A stretch of DNA of 37,903 bases from JAKAGZ01 sp964412105 (GCA_964412105.1 CAYPNM010000029.1:1-37903), one strand, 5' to 3'. Counted from the first letter of the stretch, positions 8,842-17,192 are shown. Notes: generated by a model from the sequence alone, not told the origin. Made by a program: numbers and translations.

Positions 8842-10140
8842 TTATTTGGCTGCTTTGCTAAAGTGATTTTCTTCAATCAATGTTTTGATTCTTCCTTTCG
8901 CGTAATCAATTAACTTTTTGTCAGTACTTTCGCCAGTATCGGAGAGAAATTTCTTATAGTAATTTATAGCGACCGTTTTGTCTTTATAGTAGTGATCATA
9001 AACGGCGGCTATATAAAAAATAATTTCGTTCTTATCCGGGTTTTCTCTCAATGCATCATGATAGTATTTAAGTGCTTCATGGTAATTTTTCCTGTCATAG
9101 TATGTCGCACCAATTTGAATTAAACTTTCGGCAAGAAAATCGTTTCTTTGTAAATCTACAGCTATTGAAAAATTTTTGATTGCTTTATCATATTCTTTTA
9201 GCGCTTTGTAGCACATTCCCAGATAAAAATAAGCCGATGGATCCTTTTCCATTATTTTTACAGCGTTATTTAAAAATGCAATGGCAGAATCATATTTTTC
9301 TATCCAATAATAACCGGCCCCGATGGTTCGGAAATTTATCTCCGAAGAGTCACCTAAGTTAATTGACTTTTTACAATCTGTAATTGCATCTGTATAATTG
9401 CTCATTTTTAAATCTACTTCACCCTTTTTCGTCCATATAATTGAAGATGAAGGATAAACTTTAAGACCATCATCTATTATGCGTGTAGCTGAGAGGTAAT
9501 TTTCTTTATTGATATAAAGTTGACTAAGCGTGATAACTGTATTTTGATTAAGAGGGTTTAGTCTGTGAGCTATCTGATAATTAATTATTGCGTCGTCAAT
9601 TTCTTTCAAATTTAAGTTGCAATTACCCAGTTGCTCATAGTAAAAACTATTCGAGGAATCCTGTTCTATAAGTCTAGCATAAATTTCCACCGCCTTATGC
9701 CATTTATTTTCCTGTTTATAAATTTTTCCGAGAGATTGAAGGATCTGAGAGTCTGCGGAATCAAGTAAAAAAGCCTTTGTTAATAATGAATCAGCATTGT
9801 TTAGTTGTCCGGCGGAAAAGTAATTATTTCCAAGCAGTATCATAATATTTAAGTTTTCAGGATCGAGTCTCAAGGCTTCTTCAAATGAAGAAACTGCTTT
9901 GGAAAAATTCGATAATGATTGATAGTTTAGGCCTATATAATAAGATAAATCAGCACTCCCCTGTTCCTTTTCCCGCAGTATTTTGAATATTGCAATGGAC
10001 TGTTCATATTTTCCTTCCGTCATTAAGAGCTTCGCTTTGCTAAACAGTGTATCAGGGCTCTCTTGAGAATGTGAGACTGTTATGAAAAAAGGTGCAATTA
10101 AAAGTGCTATTATTATAAAATGTTTTTTAATGAAATTCAT
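8842..10140 (-). CDS. Secreted tetratricopeptide-repeat protein
   Basis: A signal peptide (MNFIKKHFIIIALLIAPFF, cut near VSHSQ) leads into about eleven TPR units covering most of the 432 residues. Typical helices are DLSYYIGLNYQSLSNFSKAV and SAYFYLGMCYKALKEYDKAI. TPR solenoids bind other proteins, often in envelope assembly, but nothing indicates the partner. There is no additional catalytic domain. The gene stands alone, divergent from the dCMP deaminase gene with a 143-bp AT-rich region between them. The 178 bp downstream to the DinB-like gene hold no recognisable feature. Confidence 0.88.
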   Translation of the reverse strand: MNFIKKHFIIIALLIAPFFITVSHSQESPDTLFSKAKLLMTEGKYEQSIAIFKILREKEQGSADLSYYIGLNYQSLSNFSKAVSSFEEALRLDPENLNIMILLGNNYFSAGQLNNADSLLTKAFLLDSADSQILQSLGKIYKQENKWHKAVEIYARLIEQDSSNSFYYEQLGNCNLNLKEIDDAIINYQIAHRLNPLNQNTVITLSQLYINKENYLSATRIIDDGLKVYPSSSIIWTKKGEVDLKMSNYTDAITDCKKSINLGDSSEINFRTIGAGYYWIEKYDSAIAFLNNAVKIMEKDPSAYFYLGMCYKALKEYDKAIKNFSIAVDLQRNDFLAESLIQIGATYYDRKNYHEALKYYHDALRENPDKNEIIFYIAAVYDHYYKDKTVAINYYKKFLSDTGESTDKKLIDYAKGRIKTLIEENHFSKAAK

Positions 10141-10283
10141 ACTAAATGTGTGGTTTTATGATACATATATATAGATGTGTAAATCATCAAAAAGTTGATT
10201 TATGGTATAAAATAATTTTAATTAGTCACTTCTTTTAATTACTATTATATTATTAAATATTTCAGAAAAAATATCTAATACAT

Positions 10284-10784
10284 ATGAAAAATAAGAATAA
10301 ACGCCCATCCTGGGATGAATATTTTCTAAAGCTGGCAATGCTTGCTTCCGAGCGTTCAACCTGTCCGCGAATGCATTGCGGATGCGTATTTGTTAAAGAC
10401 CGTTTCGTTCTCGCTACAGGCTATAATGGCTCTGTTCCGGGACAGCCTCATTGCGATGATGTTGGTTGCCTAATTGTTGACAATCACTGTGCGAGAACAA
10501 ATCACGCGGAAATAAATGCTCTGGTTCAGGCTGCAGTGCATGGAATATCAATTAAGGGAGCAGACGCTTACATTACGAATATGTCCTGTACAACATGTGC
10601 GAAAGCTTTGATTGCTGCCGGGATAAGGAGAGTGATTGTTTTTTCGGATTTTCATGATACACTTGCAACTGAGTTTTACACGAACAGCAGTGTTGAAATT
10701 GTAAAACTTGATATGCCCGAAACAACTATTAATTATGATTTGAAAAATTATACATCAGCGAAGAAGACTAAAAAATCCAGATGA
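10284..10784 (+). CDS. dCMP deaminase / ComEB-like deaminase
   Basis: The enzyme deaminates dCMP to dUMP, feeding thymidylate synthesis. The zinc-binding cytidine-deaminase signature is complete: H74-A-E76 and, further on, C102-T-T-C105. CPRMHCGCVFVKD and GYNGSVPGQPHCDD are typical of the dCMP deaminase/ComEB group rather than free-nucleoside cytidine deaminases. At 166 residues it is of normal length. Its last four bases overlap the start of the EamA transporter gene (ATGA at 10781-10784), so the two are translationally coupled. There is no strong Shine-Dalgarno sequence. Confidence 0.93.
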   Translation: MKNKNKRPSWDEYFLKLAMLASERSTCPRMHCGCVFVKDRFVLATGYNGSVPGQPHCDDVGCLIVDNHCARTNHAEINALVQAAVHGISIKGADAYITNMSCTTCAKALIAAGIRRVIVFSDFHDTLATEFYTNSSVEIVKLDMPETTINYDLKNYTSAKKTKKSR

Positions 10785-11668
10785 AATCTAACCTGTCCCG
10801 GTACTGGAAACCTCTGCTAGCAATGGTCTTTTGGGGGACATCATTTATTGCAACAAAAGTGGCTCTTGAAGAATTAACTCCCTTAATGATAATATTCTTC
10901 AGACTTATTTTTGCAATTTCACTTCTCACAGTTTTTGCTATTTACACTAAAAGGGATTTTTCAATAAAACTTAAAAGCCACCGATGGATTGTACTTTTGG
11001 CTTTAATTGCCTCCTTTCATTTGTGGATACAGGTCACTGGGCTTCAGTACACAACGGCAGTAAATACTGGATGGATAATTGGGACGGCTCCGGTTTTTAT
11101 TGCGATTCTTGGTTCGATCTTTTTCAAAGAGAAACTAACAGTGCAAAAAATATCAGGAATTATAATTGCATTTGCCGGTCTGCTTTTGCTTATAAGCAAA
11201 GGAGAAATATCGGAATTGAGTTTTATTACACATAAAGGCGATTTTCTTATCCTTGCAAGCGCATTTACCTGGAGCGTTTATTCAATGGTAAACAAAAAAA
11301 TAACGATTAATTACTCTCCAGTGATGACGATACTTTTCCTATTTATAATGATGGCAATAATTATCGGGCCTTTTACAGTTAGTAATGAGTATTTTATAGC
11401 AATATCACATTTGTCATTAAAAGCCTGGAGCGCGGTTTTATTCCTTGGAATTTTTTGTTCAGGCATTTCTTACGTTTTATGGGCGAAGTCGCTCAGCGAG
11501 ATGGAAGCAACAAAAACAGGCGCATTTTTGTATTTTGAACCTTTTGTGACCGTAATTGCCGCCTGGTTGATGCTAAACGAGAAGATTACAGCGATGATTA
11601 TACTCAGTGGATTAATAATTATGCTGGGAGTTTACCTTGTAAATAGAAGGCAAATTAATTTAAATTAG
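10781..11668 (+). CDS. EamA/DMT-family transporter
   Basis: This is a 295-residue drug/metabolite-transporter superfamily protein with about ten predicted membrane helices in two repeated EamA halves. Family signatures are the start (FWGTSFIATKVAL), GLQYTTAVNTGWIIGTAPVF in the first half and GAFLYFEPFVTVIAAW in the second. Such proteins export amino acids or other small metabolites across the inner membrane; the substrate cannot be told from sequence. It overlaps the deaminase gene by four bases and is followed after four bases by the PGPGW gene, so the three form one transcript. Confidence 0.92.
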   Translation: MKSNLSRYWKPLLAMVFWGTSFIATKVALEELTPLMIIFFRLIFAISLLTVFAIYTKRDFSIKLKSHRWIVLLALIASFHLWIQVTGLQYTTAVNTGWIIGTAPVFIAILGSIFFKEKLTVQKISGIIIAFAGLLLLISKGEISELSFITHKGDFLILASAFTWSVYSMVNKKITINYSPVMTILFLFIMMAIIIGPFTVSNEYFIAISHLSLKAWSAVLFLGIFCSGISYVLWAKSLSEMEATKTGAFLYFEPFVTVIAAWLMLNEKITAMIILSGLIIMLGVYLVNRRQINLN

Positions 11669-11672
11669 GTTT

Positions 11673-11876
11673 ATGCTTGGGACACTTAGGAGAATTAAAA
11701 AACTGATTGTAGGAATAATTGGTTTTACAATTCTGTTTATAGGGATTATTCTTATCTTTATTCCAGGCCCGGCACTTATTGTAATTCCAATTGGACTAGC
11801 AATACTTGCGACAGAGTTTATCTGGGCTAGAAATTTGTTAGTGAAATTCAAAGAAAAATTTAAGAAGAAGAGATAA
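11673..11876 (+). CDS. Small PGPGW-type membrane protein
   Basis: The 67-residue protein has a basic N-terminus, a long hydrophobic helix, the motif FIPGPALIVIPIGLAILATEF and a lysine-rich C-terminus. This agrees with the putative transmembrane PGPGW family, although the final GW of the signature is replaced. The function is unknown. It starts four bases after the EamA stop and ends 20 bases before the secreted Memo-family gene. It is a genuine short gene rather than a chance frame, judging from the family pattern and tight spacing. Confidence 0.8.
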   Translation: MLGTLRRIKKLIVGIIGFTILFIGIILIFIPGPALIVIPIGLAILATEFIWARNLLVKFKEKFKKKR

Positions 11877-11896
11877 TATTTTGGAGTACTAATAAA

Positions 11897-12955
11897 ATGA
11901 AGACCGTTAAAATGATTTTGAGCATCATATTAATATTTTCAGGAATAGTTATGGCACAAACAGTCAGACCAATTCGCGATAACGTCGGCTTTTGCTGGAA
12001 AGCAAATGAAATGAATAAGCTGATTACATATTTATCTAAACACAACAAAATAACTGACATTGGCTCACATAAATTAATAGCGGGTATTTCTCCCCATGAT
12101 GATTATTTGTATGCCGGAAATATTTATTACACTCTTTACCCCCATATTAAAACCAAGGAAGTTGTTATTTTCGGTGTGACTCATGGAACCGTTCGCAAAG
12201 CAATGAACGATCCAAGAAATGTATTAATTTTTGATGATTACGATGAATGGCGAGGGCCTTACGGAAACGTTAAGGTTTCGCCGCTCAGGGATTTTATAAA
12301 AAGCAAACTTGACAAAGATTACCAGATGGTAAGTGATAAAGCACAGGATATCGAACATTCAATTGAAGCGCTTGTTCCGTTTCTACAGTATTATAATCGT
12401 AATATAAAAATCACACCTATTATGGTAACGGGAATGCCTTATGATAGAATGGAAAATATAAGCAAGCAGCTTTCCGATATTATTTCGGAATATATAAAAG
12501 AGAATCATTTGCAGTTAGGAAAAGACATTTTCTTTTTAATTTCCACAGATGCTAATCATTATGGTGAGGATTTTGATAATGCTCCCTACGGGATGGATGA
12601 AGCGGCTCATAAGAAAGCAACAGACAGAGATAAAGAAATAGGGAATAAAATTTTTAATGGAGAACTGACGCAAGCAAAAGTACAGGAAATTGCAGATGAT
12701 TTCTGGCCCGAACTTAAGGTAAATAAAATTTGTCCACTCTGGTGTGGAAAATATCCCATCCCGTTTGGGCTGATGACAACAATTGATATTGTCAATGAAG
12801 TCTCAGGGAAAGAAATAATGGGCAAGTTTCTAGGCTATTCCGATAGCTGGACCGAAGGGGTTATTCCAATTTACCATACAAATATGGGATTGACGGCTCC
12901 GTTCTCGCTTAAACACTGGGTCGGTTATGCTGCTGGGGGATTTTATTTGAAATAA
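11897..12955 (+). CDS. Secreted Memo-family protein (AmmeMemoRadiSam B type)
   Basis: Memo-fold proteins bind a metal through a pocket of histidines and a cysteine, and resemble class III extradiol dioxygenases. The expected residues are here: H67 in ISPHDDY, H96 in VTHGT, H154 in EHSIEALVPFL, H221 in STDANHYG, and C279/C283 in CPLWCGKYP. The protein has 352 residues. Unlike most bacterial members it begins with a signal peptide (MKTVKMILSIILIF, cut near VMAQ), which places it outside the cytoplasm. The AMMECR1 and radical-SAM partners that name the system are not in the window. Its role is unknown. GGAG lies upstream of the ATG. Confidence 0.88.
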   Translation: MKTVKMILSIILIFSGIVMAQTVRPIRDNVGFCWKANEMNKLITYLSKHNKITDIGSHKLIAGISPHDDYLYAGNIYYTLYPHIKTKEVVIFGVTHGTVRKAMNDPRNVLIFDDYDEWRGPYGNVKVSPLRDFIKSKLDKDYQMVSDKAQDIEHSIEALVPFLQYYNRNIKITPIMVTGMPYDRMENISKQLSDIISEYIKENHLQLGKDIFFLISTDANHYGEDFDNAPYGMDEAAHKKATDRDKEIGNKIFNGELTQAKVQEIADDFWPELKVNKICPLWCGKYPIPFGLMTTIDIVNEVSGKEIMGKFLGYSDSWTEGVIPIYHTNMGLTAPFSLKHWVGYAAGGFYLK

Positions 12956-12957
12956 AT

Positions 12958-13012
12958 TATAAACCAAGACTGAGTTTTCAGATGCAGACACACGTTTGGT
13001 CTCAGGTTTATA
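12958..13012. terminator. Inverted repeat between convergent genes
   Basis: TATAAACC (12958-12965) and GGTTTATA (13005-13012) are exact inverted arms, with a weaker inner AGAC/GTCT pairing. They fill the space between the convergent Memo-family gene and the secreted-protein gene. The long loop and lack of a T-run make it a weak candidate for a bidirectional terminator. Confidence 0.3.
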
Positions 13013-13013
13013 G

Positions 13014-13427
13014 TTAATGAAATAGTCCGTATTTCTTTAAATGTTTATAAGCAATGTATCCAACGGCACCGAGTTGGGCCATTCCAAGCACCCGCCTGAA
13101 TAGGCTTATTCCTTTACTTTCCATGTAGAAGTTGTAATATGGTTGCAAAAGATATGAAGGAGATTCGAAACTGTTTTGTTGAATACTATTTGTAACCGCA
13201 AGTCTTGTCCTTAACCAGATTGAACCATTTTGTGTTGTATCGAACTTGGTGGAAATCAAAAAATTTTCCGGTCTTACGATATCAGGCCAGGACAGTTCCT
13301 GCATATATTCAAAGTATCTATTTAAATTCGGGCTTATGGCAGTTGAATCTTTTTCACTATCTTTATTTTGAGCAATAACTGCAAAAGATATAAATAGAAA
13401 AAACGTTATGGAAAACAGTCTTCTCAT
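13014..13427 (-). CDS. Hypothetical secreted protein with C-terminal hydrophobic segment
   Basis: No family recognised. The protein has a clear signal peptide (MRRLFSITFFLFISFAVIAQ), a polar middle of about 80 residues containing LSWPDIVRPENF, and a C-terminal segment GMAQLGAVGYIAYKHL. The ATG at 13427 is chosen over a GTG one codon upstream. It has the Bacteroidota style of a small periplasmic or envelope protein. It lies convergent to the Memo-family gene, separated by 58 bp. Its function cannot be guessed from context. Confidence 0.7.
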   Translation of the reverse strand: MRRLFSITFFLFISFAVIAQNKDSEKDSTAISPNLNRYFEYMQELSWPDIVRPENFLISTKFDTTQNGSIWLRTRLAVTNSIQQNSFESPSYLLQPYYNFYMESKGISLFRRVLGMAQLGAVGYIAYKHLKKYGLFH

Positions 13428-13457
13428 CACAAAATAATCTCCCCAAATAAAAATTAA

Positions 13458-13583
13458 TTATCCAGTCAAAACTTCCTTCACCTTTCCTTCAGCAACTAAT
13501 GTTATTGAATCTGCAAAACGATCAATTTCTAACAACCGGGTATAAACATTTGGAGAATCTTTAAGCCATGGAAATAGTCGCTT
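13458..13583 (-). pseudogene. Possible coding remnant
   Basis: A 41-codon minus-strand frame without ATG reads like the end of a protein (PWLKDSPNVYTRLLEIDRF, then ITLVAEGKVKEVLTG) and stops at a TAA at 13458-13460. An ATG-led frame beginning upstream near 13620 (MNKHKIFRVNIKSDYF) runs into the same region one frame off. Joining the two would need one frameshift. It may be a decayed small gene, a sequencing error, or chance. The rest of the 285 bp between the neighbouring genes shows only the hairpin at 13679-13708. Confidence 0.22.
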
Positions 13584-13678
13584 TTAATATTGACCCGGAA
13601 AATTTTATGCTTATTCATTAAATAAATTAAAGTACGTTAAAAACAATCAGATTTGCAAGTAACTTGTGATGAGGTGAT

Positions 13679-13708
13679 AAGATGCGAAGTAGTTATACTC
13701 CGCATCTT
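13679..13708 (-). terminator. Hairpin just after the thioredoxin gene
   Basis: AAGATGCG (13679-13686) pairs with CGCATCTT (13701-13708), and an inner AGTA/TACT pair extends the stem. It starts eight bases past the thioredoxin stop on the minus strand. The T-run that follows on the minus strand is poor, so it is either a weak terminator or an mRNA-stabilising 3' hairpin. Confidence 0.4.
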
Positions 13709-13715
13709 TAAAAAT

Positions 13716-14078
13716 TTAAGCGGCTTCCGTCAGCAGTTCTTTTTCGATGGCTTCCTTTAATGAATGTTTTGGAAGTGCTCCCACAGCCATTTTCGGTTGT
13801 CCATCCATCGGAACAAATAACATAGAAGGTATGCTTCTGATTCCAAAAGCAGCCCCAAGTTCCTGCTCTTCATCAGTGTTTACTTTATAAAAGTTTACCT
13901 TTCCTTTATACTCTTCAGAAAGCTCTTCAATTACAGGGCCAACCATTCTACATGGACCGCACCATGGAGCCCAAAAGTCTATTACACAAGGCAGATCTCC
14001 TTCAAATTTCCAGTCTTTATTTTTTTCATAATTGAAAACTTTTTCAAAAAAAGTTTCTTTGTTCAGATTCTCTGGCAT
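13716..14078 (-). CDS. Thioredoxin
   Basis: This 120-residue protein is a thioredoxin: FWAPWC40-G-P-C43 active site and the cis-proline P84 in RSIPSMLF, with standard fold order and no signal peptide, so it is cytoplasmic. It reduces protein disulphides using electrons from thioredoxin reductase. The N-terminus is about 12 residues longer than E. coli TrxA. An extra cysteine, C31, lies near the active site. The gene follows the membrane rhodanese gene by 23 bp on the same strand and is probably co-transcribed, suggesting a shared role in sulphur or thiol handling. Confidence 0.95.
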   Translation of the reverse strand: MPENLNKETFFEKVFNYEKNKDWKFEGDLPCVIDFWAPWCGPCRMVGPVIEELSEEYKGKVNFYKVNTDEEQELGAAFGIRSIPSMLFVPMDGQPKMAVGALPKHSLKEAIEKELLTEAA

Positions 14079-14101
14079 TTATTTCTCCTATTATATTTTA
14101 T

Positions 14102-14488
14102 TTATTTTTTGTTATCATAATCCCATGCTGCAATACCACCCCTCATATTTGCACTCTTAAAACCATGCTTCTGTAATAATGAAGCAGCATTTATGCTTCT
14201 CACACCACTGTGGCAGTGACAAACAATTTCTTTATTTTTATATTTCTCCAGTTCCTTAAGCCGTCCTTTCAACTGTTGTACCGGTATATGCAAAGATCCT
14301 TTTATAAACTGCGATTTTCTTTCCTTATTTGTTCGGACATCCAGAATTAAAACACTGTTATTTTTAAGTTTCTCTTTCACCTCGCCAGCTGAATAATGGG
14401 TAAGTGATCGACTAACAGCATATTTTCTAGCCCAGTAATAAACTAGATAAATTGTAAGAGCTAAAAGAACTATTTGTGAAAGGGACAT
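14102..14488 (-). CDS. Membrane-anchored rhodanese-domain protein
   Basis: One N-terminal membrane helix (QIVLLALTIYLVYYW) is followed by a single rhodanese domain at about residues 33-125. It contains LILDVRTNKE, the active-site loop C92-H-S-G-V-R-S and the closing MRGGIAAWDY segment. Rhodaneses carry persulphide sulphur on the active cysteine. The protein has 128 residues, so it is a single-domain sulphurtransferase. A second cysteine, C90, sits two residues before the catalytic one. The domain should face the cytoplasm if the basic RKYAVSR after the helix obeys the positive-inside rule. It is the first gene of the pair with thioredoxin. Confidence 0.92.
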   Translation of the reverse strand: MSLSQIVLLALTIYLVYYWARKYAVSRSLTHYSAGEVKEKLKNNSVLILDVRTNKERKSQFIKGSLHIPVQQLKGRLKELEKYKNKEIVCHCHSGVRSINAASLLQKHGFKSANMRGGIAAWDYDNKK

Positions 14489-14654
14489 AAGCTGCTTTAT
14501 TATGTATTATTTGATACAAAATTAGCCAAAAGGATTCAAAAAAAATGGGTGAATTTCTTATTTTTGCTTCAAATTTTCATTTTTGGCTGTATTTTGGTTA
14601 ACTTAGCTTTATAATAAGATTAAATAAAATATTTACATAAAACAAGGAAAAATT

Positions 14655-15140
14655 ATGCCTTTGAAATCAAACCAGGTTGTTACAATGAATTTTACTCTAA
14701 AAGACGATGCCGGGAATGTGCTTGATACAACCGAAGGAAACGAGTCCTTTTCCTTTATTAGTGGAAACAAGCAGATTTTGCCAAAATTGGAAGAAAAAGT
14801 AGGCGAAATGCTAATAGGTTCAAAAAAGGAGGTAGTGCTTAAGCCTGAAGATGGTTATGGAATTTACCAGGAGGATGCGGTAAGAATTGTTAAAAGGTCA
14901 GAATTCCCTAGCGATATTGAAATTGGAAAAGGAATGAGTTTTATGGCAAAATCGCCCCAGGGAAATGATATGCAGTTTCTAGTTAAGGAAGTAAAGGGTG
15001 ATGACATTACCGTGGATTTTAATCATCCACTGGCTGGAAAGACTCTTCATTTTAATCTTGAGCTGCTCAATTTGAGAGATGCAACAGAGGAAGAACTGGC
15101 CCATGGTCACGTTCATGGTGCGGACGGCCATCATCATTAA
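14655..15140 (+). CDS. SlyD-like FKBP-type peptidyl-prolyl isomerase
   Basis: The 161-residue protein has the SlyD arrangement: an FKBP half (MNFTLKDDAGNVLDTTEG), the inserted IF chaperone domain (GYGIYQEDAVRIVKRSEFP through VDFNHPLAGKTLHF) and a short histidine-rich tail, HGHVHGADGHHH. SlyD proteins catalyse prolyl isomerisation, act as folding chaperones and bind nickel through the tail. The tail here is shorter than that of E. coli SlyD. AAGGAAAAA precedes the ATG. The gene is divergent from the rhodanese-thioredoxin pair and has its own intrinsic terminator. Confidence 0.93.
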   Translation: MPLKSNQVVTMNFTLKDDAGNVLDTTEGNESFSFISGNKQILPKLEEKVGEMLIGSKKEVVLKPEDGYGIYQEDAVRIVKRSEFPSDIEIGKGMSFMAKSPQGNDMQFLVKEVKGDDITVDFNHPLAGKTLHFNLELLNLRDATEEELAHGHVHGADGHHH

Positions 15141-15163
15141 AAATACTCTTATTGCCTTATAAT

Positions 15164-15190
15164 AAGCGGGGTATTCCCGCTTTTTTATTT
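15164..15190 (+). terminator. Intrinsic terminator of the slyD-like gene
   Basis: AAGCGGG (15164-15170), loop GTATT, CCCGCTT (15176-15182), then TTTTATTTT. The stem is perfect and sits 23 bp after the stop codon. Its 3' arm and T-run are repeated after the N-run at 15332, because the contig overlap begins inside the hairpin. Confidence 0.92.
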
Positions 15191-15386
15191 TGTAAAAATA
15201 TTTTGCGATCCTTCTTATTGACGTAAATTATNNNNNNNNNNNNNNNNNNNNNNNNNNNNNNNNNNNNNNNNNNNNNNNNNNNNNNNNNNNNNNNNNNNNN
15301 NNNNNNNNNNNNNNNNNNNNNNNNNNNNNNNCCGCTTTTTTATTTTGTAAAAATATTTTGCGATCCTTCTTATTGACGTAAATTAT
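15177..15386. other. Assembly gap flanked by an identical 55-bp repeat
   Basis: Exactly 100 N (15232-15331) separate two identical 55-bp copies, 15177-15231 and 15332-15386. The repeat begins in the middle of the slyD terminator stem. This is best explained as two contigs sharing a 55-base k-mer overlap that a scaffolder padded with a default gap. The true sequence probably has one copy and no missing bases, which puts the next gene about 230 bp after slyD's stop minus 155 bp. Confidence 0.85.
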
Positions 15387-15398
15387 TAATTTTTTCTT

Positions 15399-16481
15399 TT
15401 GAAAGAAAAAACAAGATATAAATTTATCGATTACCTGCGCGGCTGGGCATTACTCGTAATGATTGAAGTCCACGTATTCAATTCCATGCTGATTCCAGCA
15501 ATAAAAACGGAAGGATGGTTTTATGTTTTAAATTTTATAAACGGATTGGTTGCCCCGTCGTTCTTATTTGTATCCGGTTATGCGTTTTATATCTCATCAG
15601 ATAGAAAACTAGATGAACTCAGAAGATATGGAAGCGCTTTCTGGAGAAAAATCGGTAGAATAGTCGTGATACTACTTGCCGGTTATTCTCTTCACTTTCC
15701 TTTCCAATCTGTTTTTATTTTGCACCAAAATATTTTTTATTTGAAGTGGGATCAGAACGTAATAGTTGATATTCTTCAATGTATTGCAATTGGATTATTA
15801 TTTCTATTTGTTCTAAGGCTCACCATTAAAAACACAAAGATTTATGACATTATAATTTTTGTTAGCGGGCTGGCAGTTGTAATACTTTCTCCCTTTGTAG
15901 CAAATATTGACTTCTCAAAACATATTCCGCTTTTTTTTGCAGCCTACATTAATAATGTAAATGGCTCACTTTTTCCTCTTTTTCCCTGGCTTGGTTTTAT
16001 GTTTTTAGGTGCGACGGCGTGTAAATTTTTTCTGGATGCAAAAAGAAATGGAACTGAGAAAAAATATATTAAAAATCTGTCTATTATCGGGATAGTTTTA
16101 TTGCTGATAGGTCATTTCTTTCCGCTTGATTTTATTGCAACGGGAATTCGATATATTAATCCAAACCCATTGTTCTTCTTTCTGCGACTTGGTTATGTTT
16201 TTTTGCTGCTGGTTATTTGCTGGTATTATGAACAGTTTACAAAACCGGGTAAATCTTTTATTCTTGATGTCAGCCGAGAATCACTACTTGTTTACTGGCT
16301 TCATCTTATTTTGATTTATGGAATGTTCTGGGGAGGAAAAAGTCTTTACACCGCAATTAATCACAGCTTTAATGTGATTGATTGCATTTTAATGACTATA
16401 ATTATATCTATACTTATGGTTATAGTGGCTAAAGTCTGGGGAAAAATTAAAACCAAGATTAAATTTTTTCAAAAGGCGTAA
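15399..16481 (+). CDS. DUF1624 membrane acyltransferase-like protein
   Basis: The 360-residue integral membrane protein has about ten hydrophobic helices and the DUF1624 / heparan-alpha-glucosaminide N-acetyltransferase-like signature: FIDYLRGWALLVMIEVHVF at the N-terminus, PSFLFVSGYAF in the next loop and SLLVYWLHLILIYG near the end. The family transfers acetyl or other acyl groups across the membrane to sugars; the substrate here is unknown. The start is a TTG at 15399. An in-frame stop lies just upstream at 15387, and the next ATG would delete the conserved DYLRG motif. No good Shine-Dalgarno sequence is seen. Confidence 0.87.
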   Translation: MKEKTRYKFIDYLRGWALLVMIEVHVFNSMLIPAIKTEGWFYVLNFINGLVAPSFLFVSGYAFYISSDRKLDELRRYGSAFWRKIGRIVVILLAGYSLHFPFQSVFILHQNIFYLKWDQNVIVDILQCIAIGLLFLFVLRLTIKNTKIYDIIIFVSGLAVVILSPFVANIDFSKHIPLFFAAYINNVNGSLFPLFPWLGFMFLGATACKFFLDAKRNGTEKKYIKNLSIIGIVLLLIGHFFPLDFIATGIRYINPNPLFFFLRLGYVFLLLVICWYYEQFTKPGKSFILDVSRESLLVYWLHLILIYGMFWGGKSLYTAINHSFNVIDCILMTIIISILMVIVAKVWGKIKTKIKFFQKA

Positions 16482-16513
16482 TTCTTAATTTGTAATATAA
16501 AGGAAGGTAGACT

Positions 16514-17002
16514 ATGAAAAGCTTATCCGTAATATTAACCTCATCTATTTTATTGATAGTGTCAGCTAATCTGTTTGCTCAAACTACAAAGGAAGAAATG
16601 TTAAAAAAGGTAGAAGAGTGGAATAATCAATTCAGTGCAGCAATGATAACAAATGATAGGGCGAAAATGCTTTCTTTTTATGCTGACGACGCCTATTCGC
16701 TGCCAAGTTATTCGCCAATGCTGGTTGGGAAAAAGGCGATTGAGAATAGTATGAATATGGATGAAAACTCTGATATGAAAATTACAAGCTTTAAGTTTAA
16801 TACGAAGGATCTCTGGATAAGCGGAGATCAGATGTGCGAAGTTGGTACATATGATTTGTCAATGACTATGGGCAAATCAGCAAAAACCACAGTTGATCAC
16901 GGCAAATATCTGACGATTTATCAGAAGCAAAAAGACGGGAGCTGGAAAATTAAGGCTGATATGTGGAATACCGATCTGAACCCTTTTGCGTCTTCTCAAT
17001 AA
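16514..17002 (+). CDS. Secreted NTF2-like (DUF4440/SnoaL-type) protein
   Basis: A signal peptide (MKSLSVILTSSILLIVSANLF, cut after AQ) precedes an NTF2-like domain of about 130 residues. The typical start is VEEWNNQFSAAMITNDRAK with FYADDAYSLP, and the typical end is KYLTIYQKQKDGSWKIKADMWN. Such cone-shaped domains bind small molecules or catalyse varied reactions; no specific role can be read from the residues. It has a strong ribosome site (AAGGAAGG) and lies 32 bp after the membrane acyltransferase gene, so the two may be co-transcribed. A second secreted member of this fold is encoded at 28497-28970. Confidence 0.86.
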   Translation: MKSLSVILTSSILLIVSANLFAQTTKEEMLKKVEEWNNQFSAAMITNDRAKMLSFYADDAYSLPSYSPMLVGKKAIENSMNMDENSDMKITSFKFNTKDLWISGDQMCEVGTYDLSMTMGKSAKTTVDHGKYLTIYQKQKDGSWKIKADMWNTDLNPFASSQ

Positions 17003-17192
17003 ACCATTTACAATCAAATAGATTAAATTCAGACGCTGGAGCTTGATTCCAATGCCTCGAAAAAATTAAGGGCACTATCCATCCCGGACCACTGTTTTAA
17101 TAATATGGAGCTATGGGAAGCCCTTTTTGTTGCTTGCTATTATGCTTAAAAATCTTAATATATAGAATGAATTAAGAGTTTTTAAACGTCCT

